Shown piece after piece: positions 5,386 to 11,587 of a stretch of 11,587 bases of DNA. Position 1 is the stretch's first letter. Every line of letters starts with the position of its first letter. This DNA comes from Marinobacter sp. Its GTDB lineage: Bacteria; Pseudomonadota; Gammaproteobacteria; Pseudomonadales; Oleiphilaceae. The notes beneath the pieces are model-generated. The model was not told the DNA's origin. It ran no database searches and saw only the letters and a program-made list of their open reading frames with translations. Both the position numbers and the translations under genes were made by a program. The stretch is from the NCBI GenBank assembly GCA_017643965.1, contig JAEPMM010000064.1:1-11587 (forward strand), in the 5' to 3' direction.

Positions 5386-7350
5386 TCAGACGGCGCCGGA
5401 GATGTTGACTACTTTCTGCTGGATCAGCGTGGGGGCCGGCTTGCGAATCTGGCGCTGCATGGCATCGGCCAGTTCCAGTTGGCGACGCAGGTCGGTAATG
5501 GTGTTGTGCAGGCGTTCCCGCTCTGATCGGCCGTCACGGTCACTGCGCACCATGTCTCTGAGGCGGCGGATCTGATGCTCCAGCAGCTGCTTCTGTTCCA
5601 TGGAATACTGCATGATCGGCAGCAGCGCCTCGGAGGGCCAGCGGTCCACGTCAGCGCGGGTGCGTTGGTGCAGAGTGCGGGCTTCGTTCACCATGACGTT
5701 GAAAAAGCGGCGCACCAGCAGTGACTGTTCGGTCAGCAGGTTTTTCGGACTGATGCGGAAACGGCGGGCTTTCTTGCGCAACTCGCGGAGGGCAATGACA
5801 TGGCGTCCTGATCTCAGCGGAATCGGCTCCAGGTGTCGCGCCCGGGTGTCCTCGTTGTAGCGGCGATAGATGGCACCCACCATCTTCTCGGCCAACTGGC
5901 CTTCGCTCATCAGGTTGTTGAGATCGCTTTCCAGCAGCTCGAAGAAGTGGTCCATGCCCCGGTTCATGCCGGCGGTGGTCCAGCTCTTCGACATCATCTG
6001 GCGTACCTTGTCAGCGTGGTTTTCGAATCGCTCCTCACTGACCAGTTTTCTCAGCATGTTGCCCTGGGAGTCCATCAGGCGCCGGCTGGAACGCAGGGTA
6101 ATCAGCTTCTTGTAGTAGAAGTCGTAATCTTTCTGGGCGCGGTCGGCGAGGCGACGCAGGGCGGCCTTGTCCATGGTGGCACCAGAGCAGGCCTGCAATT
6201 CTTCTTCAAGGGCGTCCAGCCGGGTCTGCATGGCGGCCTGACTGTTCTGCAGCATGCCCAGCAGGTCGTTGATCAGGCTCTGGGTGATCAGCTGTTCCTT
6301 GTGCATCAGGATGCGCTGGATGATCAACTGCTCCAGCTGGCCGAGATTGGAGCGCTCGAACAGCTCGGTGTTGTTTCTCACCCGCGCGACCAGGCCCTGT
6401 TTGGCGGACAGGGGAATCACATCGCCATGGCGGATGCCCAGATGATCGGCGGTGTAACCGCGCACTTTCTCGATGGCGTCGCGGGTGTGCTGGTCGCCCT
6501 GCAGGTCATCCCACAGTACGTCGATCTTGTTGAGCACGGCAAAGCGGCCGGCGCGGTGGTCGGCATGCTCGGTATCAATGTGCTCTTTCCAGATGGTCAT
6601 GTCGCTTGCGGTCACGCCGGTGTCGGCGCTGAGCAGAAAGATCACCGCATGGGCCCGGGGCAGCATGCTGATGGTGAGTTCCGGCTCGGAGCCCAGGGCG
6701 TTCAGACCCGGTGTGTCGAGAATGCGCAGGCCACGCTCGAACAGCGGATGGCGGATGCTGATCTGGGCATTACGCCAGGCCGGAACCAGTACATGGCCGG
6801 GGTTGTTGCGATCGTGCTCCAGCATGTCCTCGTCGAAGCCGAGTGCCCGCGCCTCGCCCGGTGACACGCTTTTGACCCTGGCCACTTCCGCCAGCACTTC
6901 CCGCATGATGTCCGGGTTGCGCTCGTCCAGGTCGTGTTTGACCCAGCGTTCCGGTTGTCTGCGCAGATCCTGCAGGGAAAGGTCGCCGGTGCGGGTTTCG
7001 ATCGGCAGCAGCAACAGGTAGTTGGCGTTGGCGGTGCGATCAAAGAACAGCTCGGTGGGACACATGGTGGTCCGCCCGGCCTGGGACGGCAGCATGCGCT
7101 GACCATACTCGGAGAAAAACAGCGCGTTGATCAGTTCGGTCTTGCCGCGGGAGTACTCACCCACGAAGGCGATGGTCAACTCGTCTTCAATCAGCAGTTC
7201 CAGACCGTGGCGAATACGGCCGCTGACATCCTCTGAGAACAGGTTGTTGTCCTGCAACCACAAACGGTACCGACCGATCTGGCGGATCAGCTCTTTCTTC
7301 CAGTTGTGGTAAGCCTCTACCTGCTGCGACAGAGTTCCTTGTTTGTTCAT
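5386..7350 (-). CDS. Dynamin-like large GTPase
   Basis: This 654-residue protein has all the GTP-binding motifs of the dynamin superfamily. These are G1 GEYSRGKT (64-71), G2 threonines in RTTMCPT (93-99), G3 DTPG (212-215), G4 NKID (274-277) and a G5-like SAK (315-317). Helical, coiled-coil-like regions follow at about 355-400 and 580-640, and a strongly basic stretch RELRKKARRFR lies at 522-532. Bacterial dynamin-like proteins remodel or protect membranes; the target here is unknown. I see no hydrophobic segment that could act as a membrane paddle. The G2-G3 spacing (about 115 residues) is longer than in classical dynamins. The ATG at 7350 is chosen because AAGGAG lies six bases upstream. 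A longer frame back to 7647 would read through the yggT terminator and is rejected. It stands alone, with its own promoter and terminator, between metX and yggT. Confidence 0.9.
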   Translation of the reverse strand: MNKQGTLSQQVEAYHNWKKELIRQIGRYRLWLQDNNLFSEDVSGRIRHGLELLIEDELTIAFVGEYSRGKTELINALFFSEYGQRMLPSQAGRTTMCPTELFFDRTANANYLLLLPIETRTGDLSLQDLRRQPERWVKHDLDERNPDIMREVLAEVARVKSVSPGEARALGFDEDMLEHDRNNPGHVLVPAWRNAQISIRHPLFERGLRILDTPGLNALGSEPELTISMLPRAHAVIFLLSADTGVTASDMTIWKEHIDTEHADHRAGRFAVLNKIDVLWDDLQGDQHTRDAIEKVRGYTADHLGIRHGDVIPLSAKQGLVARVRNNTELFERSNLGQLEQLIIQRILMHKEQLITQSLINDLLGMLQNSQAAMQTRLDALEEELQACSGATMDKAALRRLADRAQKDYDFYYKKLITLRSSRRLMDSQGNMLRKLVSEERFENHADKVRQMMSKSWTTAGMNRGMDHFFELLESDLNNLMSEGQLAEKMVGAIYRRYNEDTRARHLEPIPLRSGRHVIALRELRKKARRFRISPKNLLTEQSLLVRRFFNVMVNEARTLHQRTRADVDRWPSEALLPIMQYSMEQKQLLEHQIRRLRDMVRSDRDGRSERERLHNTITDLRRQLELADAMQRQIRKPAPTLIQQKVVNISGAV

Positions 7351-7356
7351 CGGAAT

Positions 7357-7362
7357 CTCCTT
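7357..7362 (-). promoter_or_regulatory. Ribosome binding site fixing the GTPase start
   Basis: On the minus strand AAGGAG lies six bases before the ATG at 7350. It is the strongest Shine-Dalgarno match I noted in the window and decides the start among the upstream in-frame codons. Confidence 0.85.
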
Positions 7363-7491
7363 CTGCGCGACTTCCGGGTAACAGTTTCTGGGTGGATCGG
7401 ATGTTCCTGGCGCACGATGGGTGAGCCTCGGGCAAGCTACCGATAATAGTAACGTAACCACCGGATATGTCTTTATTCGTGCAAGCAGGTG

Positions 7492-7520
7492 TCTATAGCA
7501 GAACGTCAGGTTGCGGTCAA
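7492..7520 (-). promoter_or_regulatory. Putative sigma-70 promoter of the dynamin-like gene
   Basis: On the minus strand, TTGACC (7520-7515) and TATAGA (7497-7492) are separated by exactly 17 bases, matching five and four of the six consensus bases. Transcription would start near 7485 and leave a leader of about 135 bases before the ATG at 7350. The first two T residues of the -35 box belong to the poly-T tail of the preceding terminator. The leader itself shows no riboswitch or open frame I can recognise. Confidence 0.55.
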
Positions 7521-7557
7521 AAAAAGACCGTCGAATCAGTGGGATGAATCGACGGTC
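7519..7557 (-). terminator. Strong intrinsic terminator of the yggS-proC-yggT unit
   Basis: Read on the minus strand, arms 7557-7545 and 7538-7526 form a 13-bp stem with one internal mismatch and a 6-base loop. The stem is followed directly by seven T residues (7525-7519). It lies 55 bases after the yggT stop codon and is a textbook Rho-independent terminator. On the plus strand it has no T-run and should act in one direction only. Confidence 0.9.
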
Positions 7558-7612
7558 CGGGTGTGATGCGTTGTGTGGAAAGTTGTAACCGATTGTAGCC
7601 TTGCGACCTGGT

Positions 7613-8194
7613 TTACATTCCGGCCAGTGCGCCCATGCCGGCCGCAACCTTCATATGGTCGATGACCACCGACACCACATTGAGGATCAGAAACACAATA
7701 ATGGGCGATAGATCCAGTCCACCCATGGACGGCATGATGTTGCGCACCGGGCGCATCACCGGCTCGGTGATCTGCGCCACCAGCTGGATGGCGGGATGAT
7801 GGCTGCCCGGGGCAATCCAGCTCACCACCACCACGGCGATAACGGACCAGAAGTAGATCTTGACGATCAGGTCGAGCACGTTCAGCACTGCCCACACCAG
7901 CAGCGTCAGCGGATTGATGCCGGGGATGCCGCCATTCATCGCGACCAGGATCAGGAACAGCGCCAGCGCCTGGATCAGCACCGCCAGCACCAGCGCGGCA
8001 CCGTCGATGCCACCCCAGCCCGGAATGATGCGGCGCAGGGGGCGCAGCAGCGGGTTGGTGGCTTTCACCGCAAACTGGGAAATCGGATTGTAGAAATCCG
8101 CCCGTGCCAGCTGCAGCAGGAAGCGCAGCAGCACGATGGTCATGTAAAACGTCGAGGCGATGAGCAGGATGGTGATCAGAATATCAGCCAGCAT
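7613..8194 (-). CDS. yggT: YggT family inner-membrane protein
   Basis: YggT proteins are small inner-membrane proteins often found beside proC and yggS; their role is not settled, with links proposed to osmotic or ion stress and to cell division or membrane organisation. The 193-residue product carries two tandem YggT units. The repeated motif is NPLLRPLRRIIPGWGGIDG (47-65) and EPVMRPVRNIMPSMGGLD (144-161). Hydrophobic helices lie at about 4-29, 65-86, 96-128 and 163-180. The ATG at 8194 follows the proC stop by 15 bases, with GGAG and AAGG upstream. It is the last gene of the yggS-proC-yggT unit, followed by the strong terminator at 7519-7557. Confidence 0.95.
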   Translation of the reverse strand: MLADILITILLIASTFYMTIVLLRFLLQLARADFYNPISQFAVKATNPLLRPLRRIIPGWGGIDGAALVLAVLIQALALFLILVAMNGGIPGINPLTLLVWAVLNVLDLIVKIYFWSVIAVVVVSWIAPGSHHPAIQLVAQITEPVMRPVRNIMPSMGGLDLSPIIVFLILNVVSVVIDHMKVAAGMGALAGM

Positions 8195-8209
8195 GAAGCC
8201 TTGTCTCCG

Positions 8210-9040
8210 TTATTGGTTTGCCAGTTCTTTGGCCATGTCTTCAGAGCGTGAGAAAGCGGCGGAGTAGGCTTTTTTGACCAGCTCCCGCAGCCCGCCGTCC
8301 TCGAAGGTGTGGATCGCGCGCTCGGTGGTGCCACCGGGTGACATCACATTGCGCTTGAGCTGGGCCGGGTCGTGTTCGCTGCGACCGGCCATCTCGGCGG
8401 CGCCTGCCATGGTCTGGATCGCCAGCTTGCGGGCGGTTTCCGGATCGATGCCGGCTTCCGTGGCGGCTTCCTCGAGGGCCTCGAGCATCATAAAGAAGTA
8501 GGCGGGGCCGCTGCCGGACAGGGCGGTCACGGCGTGCAGCAGGTGTTCCTCATTCACCCATAGGGCGGAACCGATGCTGCTGAACACCTTTTCCACCATC
8601 TGCTTCTGCTTGTCACTGACCTGATCGTTGGCAAACAGCCCGGCGGCGCCTTTACCGACCAGGGAAGGGGTGTTCGGCATGACCCGCACCAGTGGCAGGC
8701 CACCGCCGAGCCACTGGTCCAGCGTGCCGGCTTCCAGGCCCGCGGCAATGGACACCATCAGCGGGCGGGTGTTCTGCACCATCGGCGCGATGTCACGGCA
8801 CACATCCGCCATAACCTGAGGCTTCACCGCGAGAATGACCAGGTCAGCCTGTTGCGCGCAGTAGCGGTTGTCGGTGGTCACGCTAACGCCGTAGCGTTTG
8901 CGGATGGCCTGCAGGTGACTGTCATCGGGAGCGCTGACCCAGATATCGGCTCCCTTGAAACCGTTGTCCAGCATGCCGCCAATAATGGCGCTGGCCATAT
9001 TTCCTGCGCCGATAAACGAAATGGTTGGTGATGTACTCAA
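8210..9040 (-). CDS. proC: Pyrroline-5-carboxylate reductase ProC (TTG start)
   Basis: ProC reduces 1-pyrroline-5-carboxylate to L-proline with NAD(P)H, the last step of proline synthesis, in the cytosol. The 276-residue protein has the Rossmann motif FIGAGNMASAII (9-20), ILAVKPQ (69-75), VRVMPNTPSLVGKGAAGLF (118-136), the active-site block TALSGSGPAYFFMMLEAL (172-189) and MSPGGTTERAIHTFEDGG (233-250). All are characteristic and the length is typical. The start codon is TTG at 9040. No ATG lies upstream in frame in a sensible place, the next Met would fall inside the nucleotide-binding motif, and GGAG sits six bases upstream (9050-9047). It lies 61 bases after yggS and 15 bases before yggT. 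Confidence 0.96.
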   Translation of the reverse strand: MSTSPTISFIGAGNMASAIIGGMLDNGFKGADIWVSAPDDSHLQAIRKRYGVSVTTDNRYCAQQADLVILAVKPQVMADVCRDIAPMVQNTRPLMVSIAAGLEAGTLDQWLGGGLPLVRVMPNTPSLVGKGAAGLFANDQVSDKQKQMVEKVFSSIGSALWVNEEHLLHAVTALSGSGPAYFFMMLEALEEAATEAGIDPETARKLAIQTMAGAAEMAGRSEHDPAQLKRNVMSPGGTTERAIHTFEDGGLRELVKKAYSAAFSRSEDMAKELANQ

Positions 9041-9046
9041 GGTTCA

Positions 9047-9050
9047 CTCC
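9047..9050 (-). promoter_or_regulatory. Ribosome binding site supporting the proC TTG start
   Basis: On the minus strand GTGGAGTGAACC precedes TTG, placing GGAG six bases from the start codon. This spacing supports use of the rare TTG codon. Confidence 0.7.
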
Positions 9051-9101
9051 ACTGTTGAACTGTCGATGATCCGGGCCTGATGATAACAGGAACTGGCGCG
9101 T

Positions 9102-9806
9102 TCAGCTCTTGGCCGGTCGACGGCCGAACAGCGCCGTGCCGACGCGCACCCAGGTGGCACCTTCTTCGATCGCCATCTCCAGGTCCCCGGACATGCCCAT
9201 GGACAGGGTGTCCAGCGGACCGGCATCCGGATGGTTCTGCCGCAGCGCTTTGAGCGCGTTGGCCAGGGCGCGGAAGCTGGTGCGCAGCGCCGATTCCGGC
9301 TGATCGGGATCGGGAATCGCCATTAATCCGCGCAGCGCCACGTTGGGCAAATCACCGATCGCCGCGACCAGCGCATCGAGCTCGCCCAGGGTGCAACCCG
9401 CTTTACTGTCTTCTTCGTTGATATTGACCTGCAGGCAGATATTCAAGGGGGGCAGGTGGGGATCCCTCTGTTCGCTGAGCCGACGGGCGATTTTCAGCCG
9501 GTCGACGCTGTGTACCCAGGCAAACGCAGTCGCAATCTGGCGGGTTTTGTTGGACTGAATGGGGCCGATAAAGTGCCAGTCGATGCCCTCGAGATCGGCC
9601 AGCGCGGCCTGCTTGTCGAGCGCCTCCTGCAGGTAGTTTTCTCCGAAGGCGGTCTGCCCTGCGGCCACCGCTTCGCGCAGCTCGTCCGCCGTGCGGGTCT
9701 TGCTGACTGCCAACAGGCGCACGGAATCGGAGGCTCGTCCCGCCCGCAATGTTGCTTTTTGTATGCGTCGGGTTACGCTCCCGATGTTGTCTGCTATGCT
9801 GCTCAT
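9102..9806 (-). CDS. yggS: PLP homeostasis protein YggS (PLPBP family)
   Basis: YggS/PLPBP proteins bind pyridoxal 5'-phosphate through a Schiff base without known catalysis, and keep the PLP pool and amino- and keto-acid metabolism in balance. The 234-residue product has the PLP lysine K36 in LLAVSKTR (31-38), FGENYLQE (54-61), WHFIGPIQSNK (77-87), LQVNINEEDSKAG (125-137) and the phosphate-binding C-terminal LSMGMSGDLEMAI (201-213) and RVGTALFG (221-228). The ATG at 9806 gives the usual N-terminus MSSIADNIGSV; a longer frame to 9914 would run into pilT on the other strand and is rejected. The ribosome site is weak. It diverges from pilT, and with proC and yggT it forms a conserved gene set. 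Confidence 0.95.
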   Translation of the reverse strand: MSSIADNIGSVTRRIQKATLRAGRASDSVRLLAVSKTRTADELREAVAAGQTAFGENYLQEALDKQAALADLEGIDWHFIGPIQSNKTRQIATAFAWVHSVDRLKIARRLSEQRDPHLPPLNICLQVNINEEDSKAGCTLGELDALVAAIGDLPNVALRGLMAIPDPDQPESALRTSFRALANALKALRQNHPDAGPLDTLSMGMSGDLEMAIEEGATWVRVGTALFGRRPAKS

Positions 9807-9857
9807 ACTGTGAGTTTGCCGCTTCTGGAATAAAAGAAAAAGCCTTCCGAGGAACCT
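9807..9857. promoter_or_regulatory. 51-base divergent spacer between yggS and pilT
   Basis: The start codons of yggS (minus) and pilT (plus) are separated by only 51 bases, so the two promoters must overlap or lie inside each other's coding sequence. GAGGAA just before the pilT ATG at 9858 is a good ribosome binding site. A TATGCT at 9795-9800 on the plus strand is a possible -10 element for pilT, but it lacks a convincing -35 box. I see no clear sigma-54 site. Confidence 0.35.
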
Positions 9858-10892
9858 ATGGATATTACCGAACTGCTTGCCTTCTCGGCGAAACAGGGCG
9901 CGTCGGATTTGCACCTGTCTGCCGGTTTACCTCCCATGATTCGTGTTGATGGTGATGTTCGCAGAATCAATCTGCCGCCCATGGAGCACAAAGAGGTGCA
10001 CGGGCTGATCTACGACATCATGAACGACAAGCAGCGCAAGGATTACGAAGAGTTCTTCGAGACAGACTTTTCCTTCGAGGTACCCGGGGTTGCCCGTTTC
10101 CGTGTCAACGCCTTCAACCAGAACCGCGGAGCCGGTGCGGTGTTCCGGACTATCCCGTCCAAGGTGCTGACCATGGAAGATCTGGGCATGGGCCAGGTTT
10201 TCAAGGATGTGTCCTCGGTGCCCCGTGGCCTGGTGCTGGTGACCGGGCCGACCGGGTCCGGTAAGTCCACCACGCTGGCGGCGATGATCGACTACATCAA
10301 CGACAGCCGTTACGAGCACGTGCTGACCATCGAAGATCCCATCGAATTTGTTCACGAATCCAAGAAATGCCTGGTTAACCAGCGGGAAGTGCACCGGGAT
10401 ACTCTGGGCTTCAACGAAGCCTTGCGCTCGGCACTGCGGGAAGACCCGGACATCATTCTGGTGGGCGAGTTGCGGGATCTGGAAACCATCCGTCTGGCGC
10501 TGACCGCGGCGGAAACCGGCCATCTGGTGTTCGGCACCCTGCACACCACCTCTGCCGCCAAAACCATCGACCGCGTGGTCGACGTGTTCCCGGCCGAAGA
10601 GAAGTCCATGGTGCGTTCGATGTTGTCGGAGTCCCTGCAGGCGGTTATTTCCCAGACCCTGATGAAGAAAATGGGCGGCGGCCGGATTGCCGCCCATGAG
10701 ATCATGATCGGTACGGCGGCGATCCGTAACCTGATCCGCGAAGACAAGATTGCGCAGATGTATTCGGCGATCCAGACCGGCGGCTCGCTGGGTATGCAGA
10801 CACTGGATCAATGCCTGGAAAAGCTGTTGCAGAAAGGTCTGATTTCGCGCGAAGCGGCCCGTGCCAAGGCTAAAATGCCGGATAACTTCTGA
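9858..10892 (+). CDS. pilT: Type IV pilus retraction ATPase PilT
   Basis: PilT is the hexameric cytoplasmic ATPase that depolymerises type IV pili and so powers twitching motility and DNA uptake. The 344-residue product matches the standard length. It has an N-terminal PAS-like domain (about 1-100) with SDLHLSAG at 16-23, Walker A GPTGSGKST (130-138), the Asp box TIEDPIEFVH (157-166), Walker B DIILVGELRD (198-207) with Glu204, and the His box GTLHTTSAAKTIDRV (226-240). The PilT-specific AIRNLIRE motif at 288-295 is required for retraction in this family. GAGGAA precedes the ATG. pilU follows after 47 bases. Confidence 0.98.
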   Translation: MDITELLAFSAKQGASDLHLSAGLPPMIRVDGDVRRINLPPMEHKEVHGLIYDIMNDKQRKDYEEFFETDFSFEVPGVARFRVNAFNQNRGAGAVFRTIPSKVLTMEDLGMGQVFKDVSSVPRGLVLVTGPTGSGKSTTLAAMIDYINDSRYEHVLTIEDPIEFVHESKKCLVNQREVHRDTLGFNEALRSALREDPDIILVGELRDLETIRLALTAAETGHLVFGTLHTTSAAKTIDRVVDVFPAEEKSMVRSMLSESLQAVISQTLMKKMGGGRIAAHEIMIGTAAIRNLIREDKIAQMYSAIQTGGSLGMQTLDQCLEKLLQKGLISREAARAKAKMPDNF

Positions 10893-10897
10893 TTGCC

Positions 10898-10913
10898 GGT
10901 GCGCCCTTGCACC
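10898..10913 (+). other. Small hairpin between pilT and pilU
   Basis: GGTGC (10898-10902) and GCACC (10909-10913) pair around a 6-base loop just after the pilT stop. There is no following T-run, so it is not a convincing terminator. It might trim or stabilise the pilT part of a shared pilT-pilU message. Confidence 0.3.
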
Positions 10914-10939
10914 CTGGATTGATGAATAGGTAAGACATC

Positions 10940-11587
10940 ATGGAATTCGAAAAACTGTTGCGGCTGATGGTGGAAAAAGGCGGATCGGACCTGTTTATTA
11001 CCGCAGGTGTACCTCCGAGCATGAAAGTGAACGGGAAGGTGCTGCCGGTCACCAAGAACGCCCTGACGCCGGAACAGACCCGTGAGTTCGTTTACGGCGC
11101 CATGAACGACAAGCAGCGGGCCGAGTTCGACGAGAGTCACGAGTGCAACTTTGCCATCAGTGCCCGCGGCATCGGCCGCTTCCGGGTCAGTGCCTTTTTT
11201 CAGCGCAATCTGTGCGGCATGGTTCTGCGACGCATCGAGATCAAGATTCCCCAGATCGATGAGCTGTCGCTCCCGGAAGTCATCAAAGAGCTGGCAATGA
11301 CCAAGCGCGGCCTGATCATGTTTGTGGGTGCCACGGGTACCGGCAAGTCCACCTCGCTGGCCGCCATGCTGGGACACCGCAACCGCAACAGCCGGGGCCA
11401 CATCATTTCCATCGAGGACCCCATCGAATTCGTTCACCAGCACCAGGGTTGTATTGTGACCCAGCGTGAGGTGGGCATTGATACCGAAAGCTTCGAAGTG
11501 GCCCTGAAGAACACTCTGCGGCAGGCCCCGGACGTGATCCTCATCGGTGAGGTGCGTACCCGCCAGACCATGGAGTACTCGGTGCAG
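10940..11587 (+). CDS. pilU: PilT-like ATPase PilU, 5' part (runs off the window)
   Basis: PilU is a PilT paralogue that works with PilT as an accessory retraction motor when pulling force is high. The frame from the ATG at 10940 is open to the last base, giving 216 residues of an expected 370-380. Visible features are SDLFITAGVPP (16-26), MNDKQRAEF (55-63), Walker A GATGTGKST (130-138), the Asp box SIEDPIEFVH (157-166), TQREVGIDTESFEVALKNTL (174-193) and Walker B VILIGEVR (199-206). The TESFEVALKNTLRQAP run and the GATGTGKS form of Walker A separate it from PilT. AGGTAA lies about 10 bases upstream. The His box and C-terminus are outside the window. Confidence 0.96.
   Translation, partial: MEFEKLLRLMVEKGGSDLFITAGVPPSMKVNGKVLPVTKNALTPEQTREFVYGAMNDKQRAEFDESHECNFAISARGIGRFRVSAFFQRNLCGMVLRRIEIKIPQIDELSLPEVIKELAMTKRGLIMFVGATGTGKSTSLAAMLGHRNRNSRGHIISIEDPIEFVHQHQGCIVTQREVGIDTESFEVALKNTLRQAPDVILIGEVRTRQTMEYSVQ

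Noticed and set aside
5833..6864. 343-codon plus-strand frame opposite the dynamin-like gene
   Set aside because: The minus strand has all the GTPase motifs. The antisense product shows low-complexity His/Gly/Gln-rich sequence typical of shadow translation.
7351..7647. 99-codon N-terminal extension of the dynamin-like gene
   Set aside because: It would read through the yggT terminator and stop region, its translation is unlike the family, and a strong ribosome site marks the ATG at 7350.
9802..9814. CTCA-N5-TGAG inverted repeat over the yggS start codon, considered as an operator
   Set aside because: A four-base palindrome is expected by chance at this length and matches no operator I know.
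9807..9914. 36-codon extension of yggS
   Set aside because: It runs into the opposite strand of pilT, and the family N-terminus begins at the ATG at 9806.
9927..10811. 294-codon minus-strand frame opposite pilT
   Set aside because: pilT is unmistakable. The antisense frame is rich in His, Gln and Gly, with no domain or ribosome site.
10020..11118. Identical 17-base stretch shared by pilT (10020-10036) and pilU (11102-11118), considered as a recombination repeat
   Set aside because: It encodes the common MNDKQR motif of the two paralogues in the same frame, so shared ancestry explains it.

Overview
The window looks like chromosomal housekeeping DNA from a marine gammaproteobacterium close to Marinobacter or Pseudomonas. 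The G+C content is high (roughly 60% by eye), and the gene order (thiG?)-trmB-hemW-rdgB-DUF4426-metW-metX-yggT-proC-yggS-pilT-pilU is the one familiar from Pseudomonas-type genomes. The genus is an inference from gene order and protein style; no search was run. I see no RNA genes, insertion sequences, CRISPR arrays or phage genes, and no gene-free stretch longer than about 265 bases.

Layout. Positions 1-754 (+) hold the last codons of an upstream gene, possibly thiG, followed by trmB. Converging on trmB is a compact minus-strand run read from 5263 down to 772: metX, metW, a secreted DUF4426 protein, rdgB, hemW and a small unknown membrane protein. Every junction in this run overlaps by 1 to 4 bases, so translation is probably coupled. 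Upstream of metX, also on the minus strand, lies a single gene for a dynamin-like GTPase (5386-7350) with its own promoter, ribosome binding site and probable terminator. Next comes yggS-proC-yggT on the minus strand (9806 to 7613), ended by a strong intrinsic terminator at 7519-7557. Diverging from yggS across only 51 bases are pilT and the first 216 codons of pilU on the plus strand.

How the genes work together. MetX and MetW make O-acylhomoserine for methionine synthesis. RdgB clears non-canonical purine nucleoside triphosphates. TrmB methylates tRNA at G46. HemW is a heme-trafficking radical-SAM-fold protein. ProC makes proline, and YggS keeps pyridoxal phosphate in balance. PilT and PilU retract type IV pili.

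Two points stand out. First, hemW encodes Phe where the middle cysteine of the radical SAM CX3CX2C motif should be (codon at 2373-2375, TTC instead of TGC), while the rest of the protein, including the heme-binding motif, is intact. Second, the dynamin-like GTPase is a self-contained insertion in an otherwise conserved housekeeping neighbourhood. It has an unusually long segment between its G2 and G3 motifs, no visible membrane segment, and a promoter whose -35 box sits inside the poly-T tail of the neighbouring terminator.
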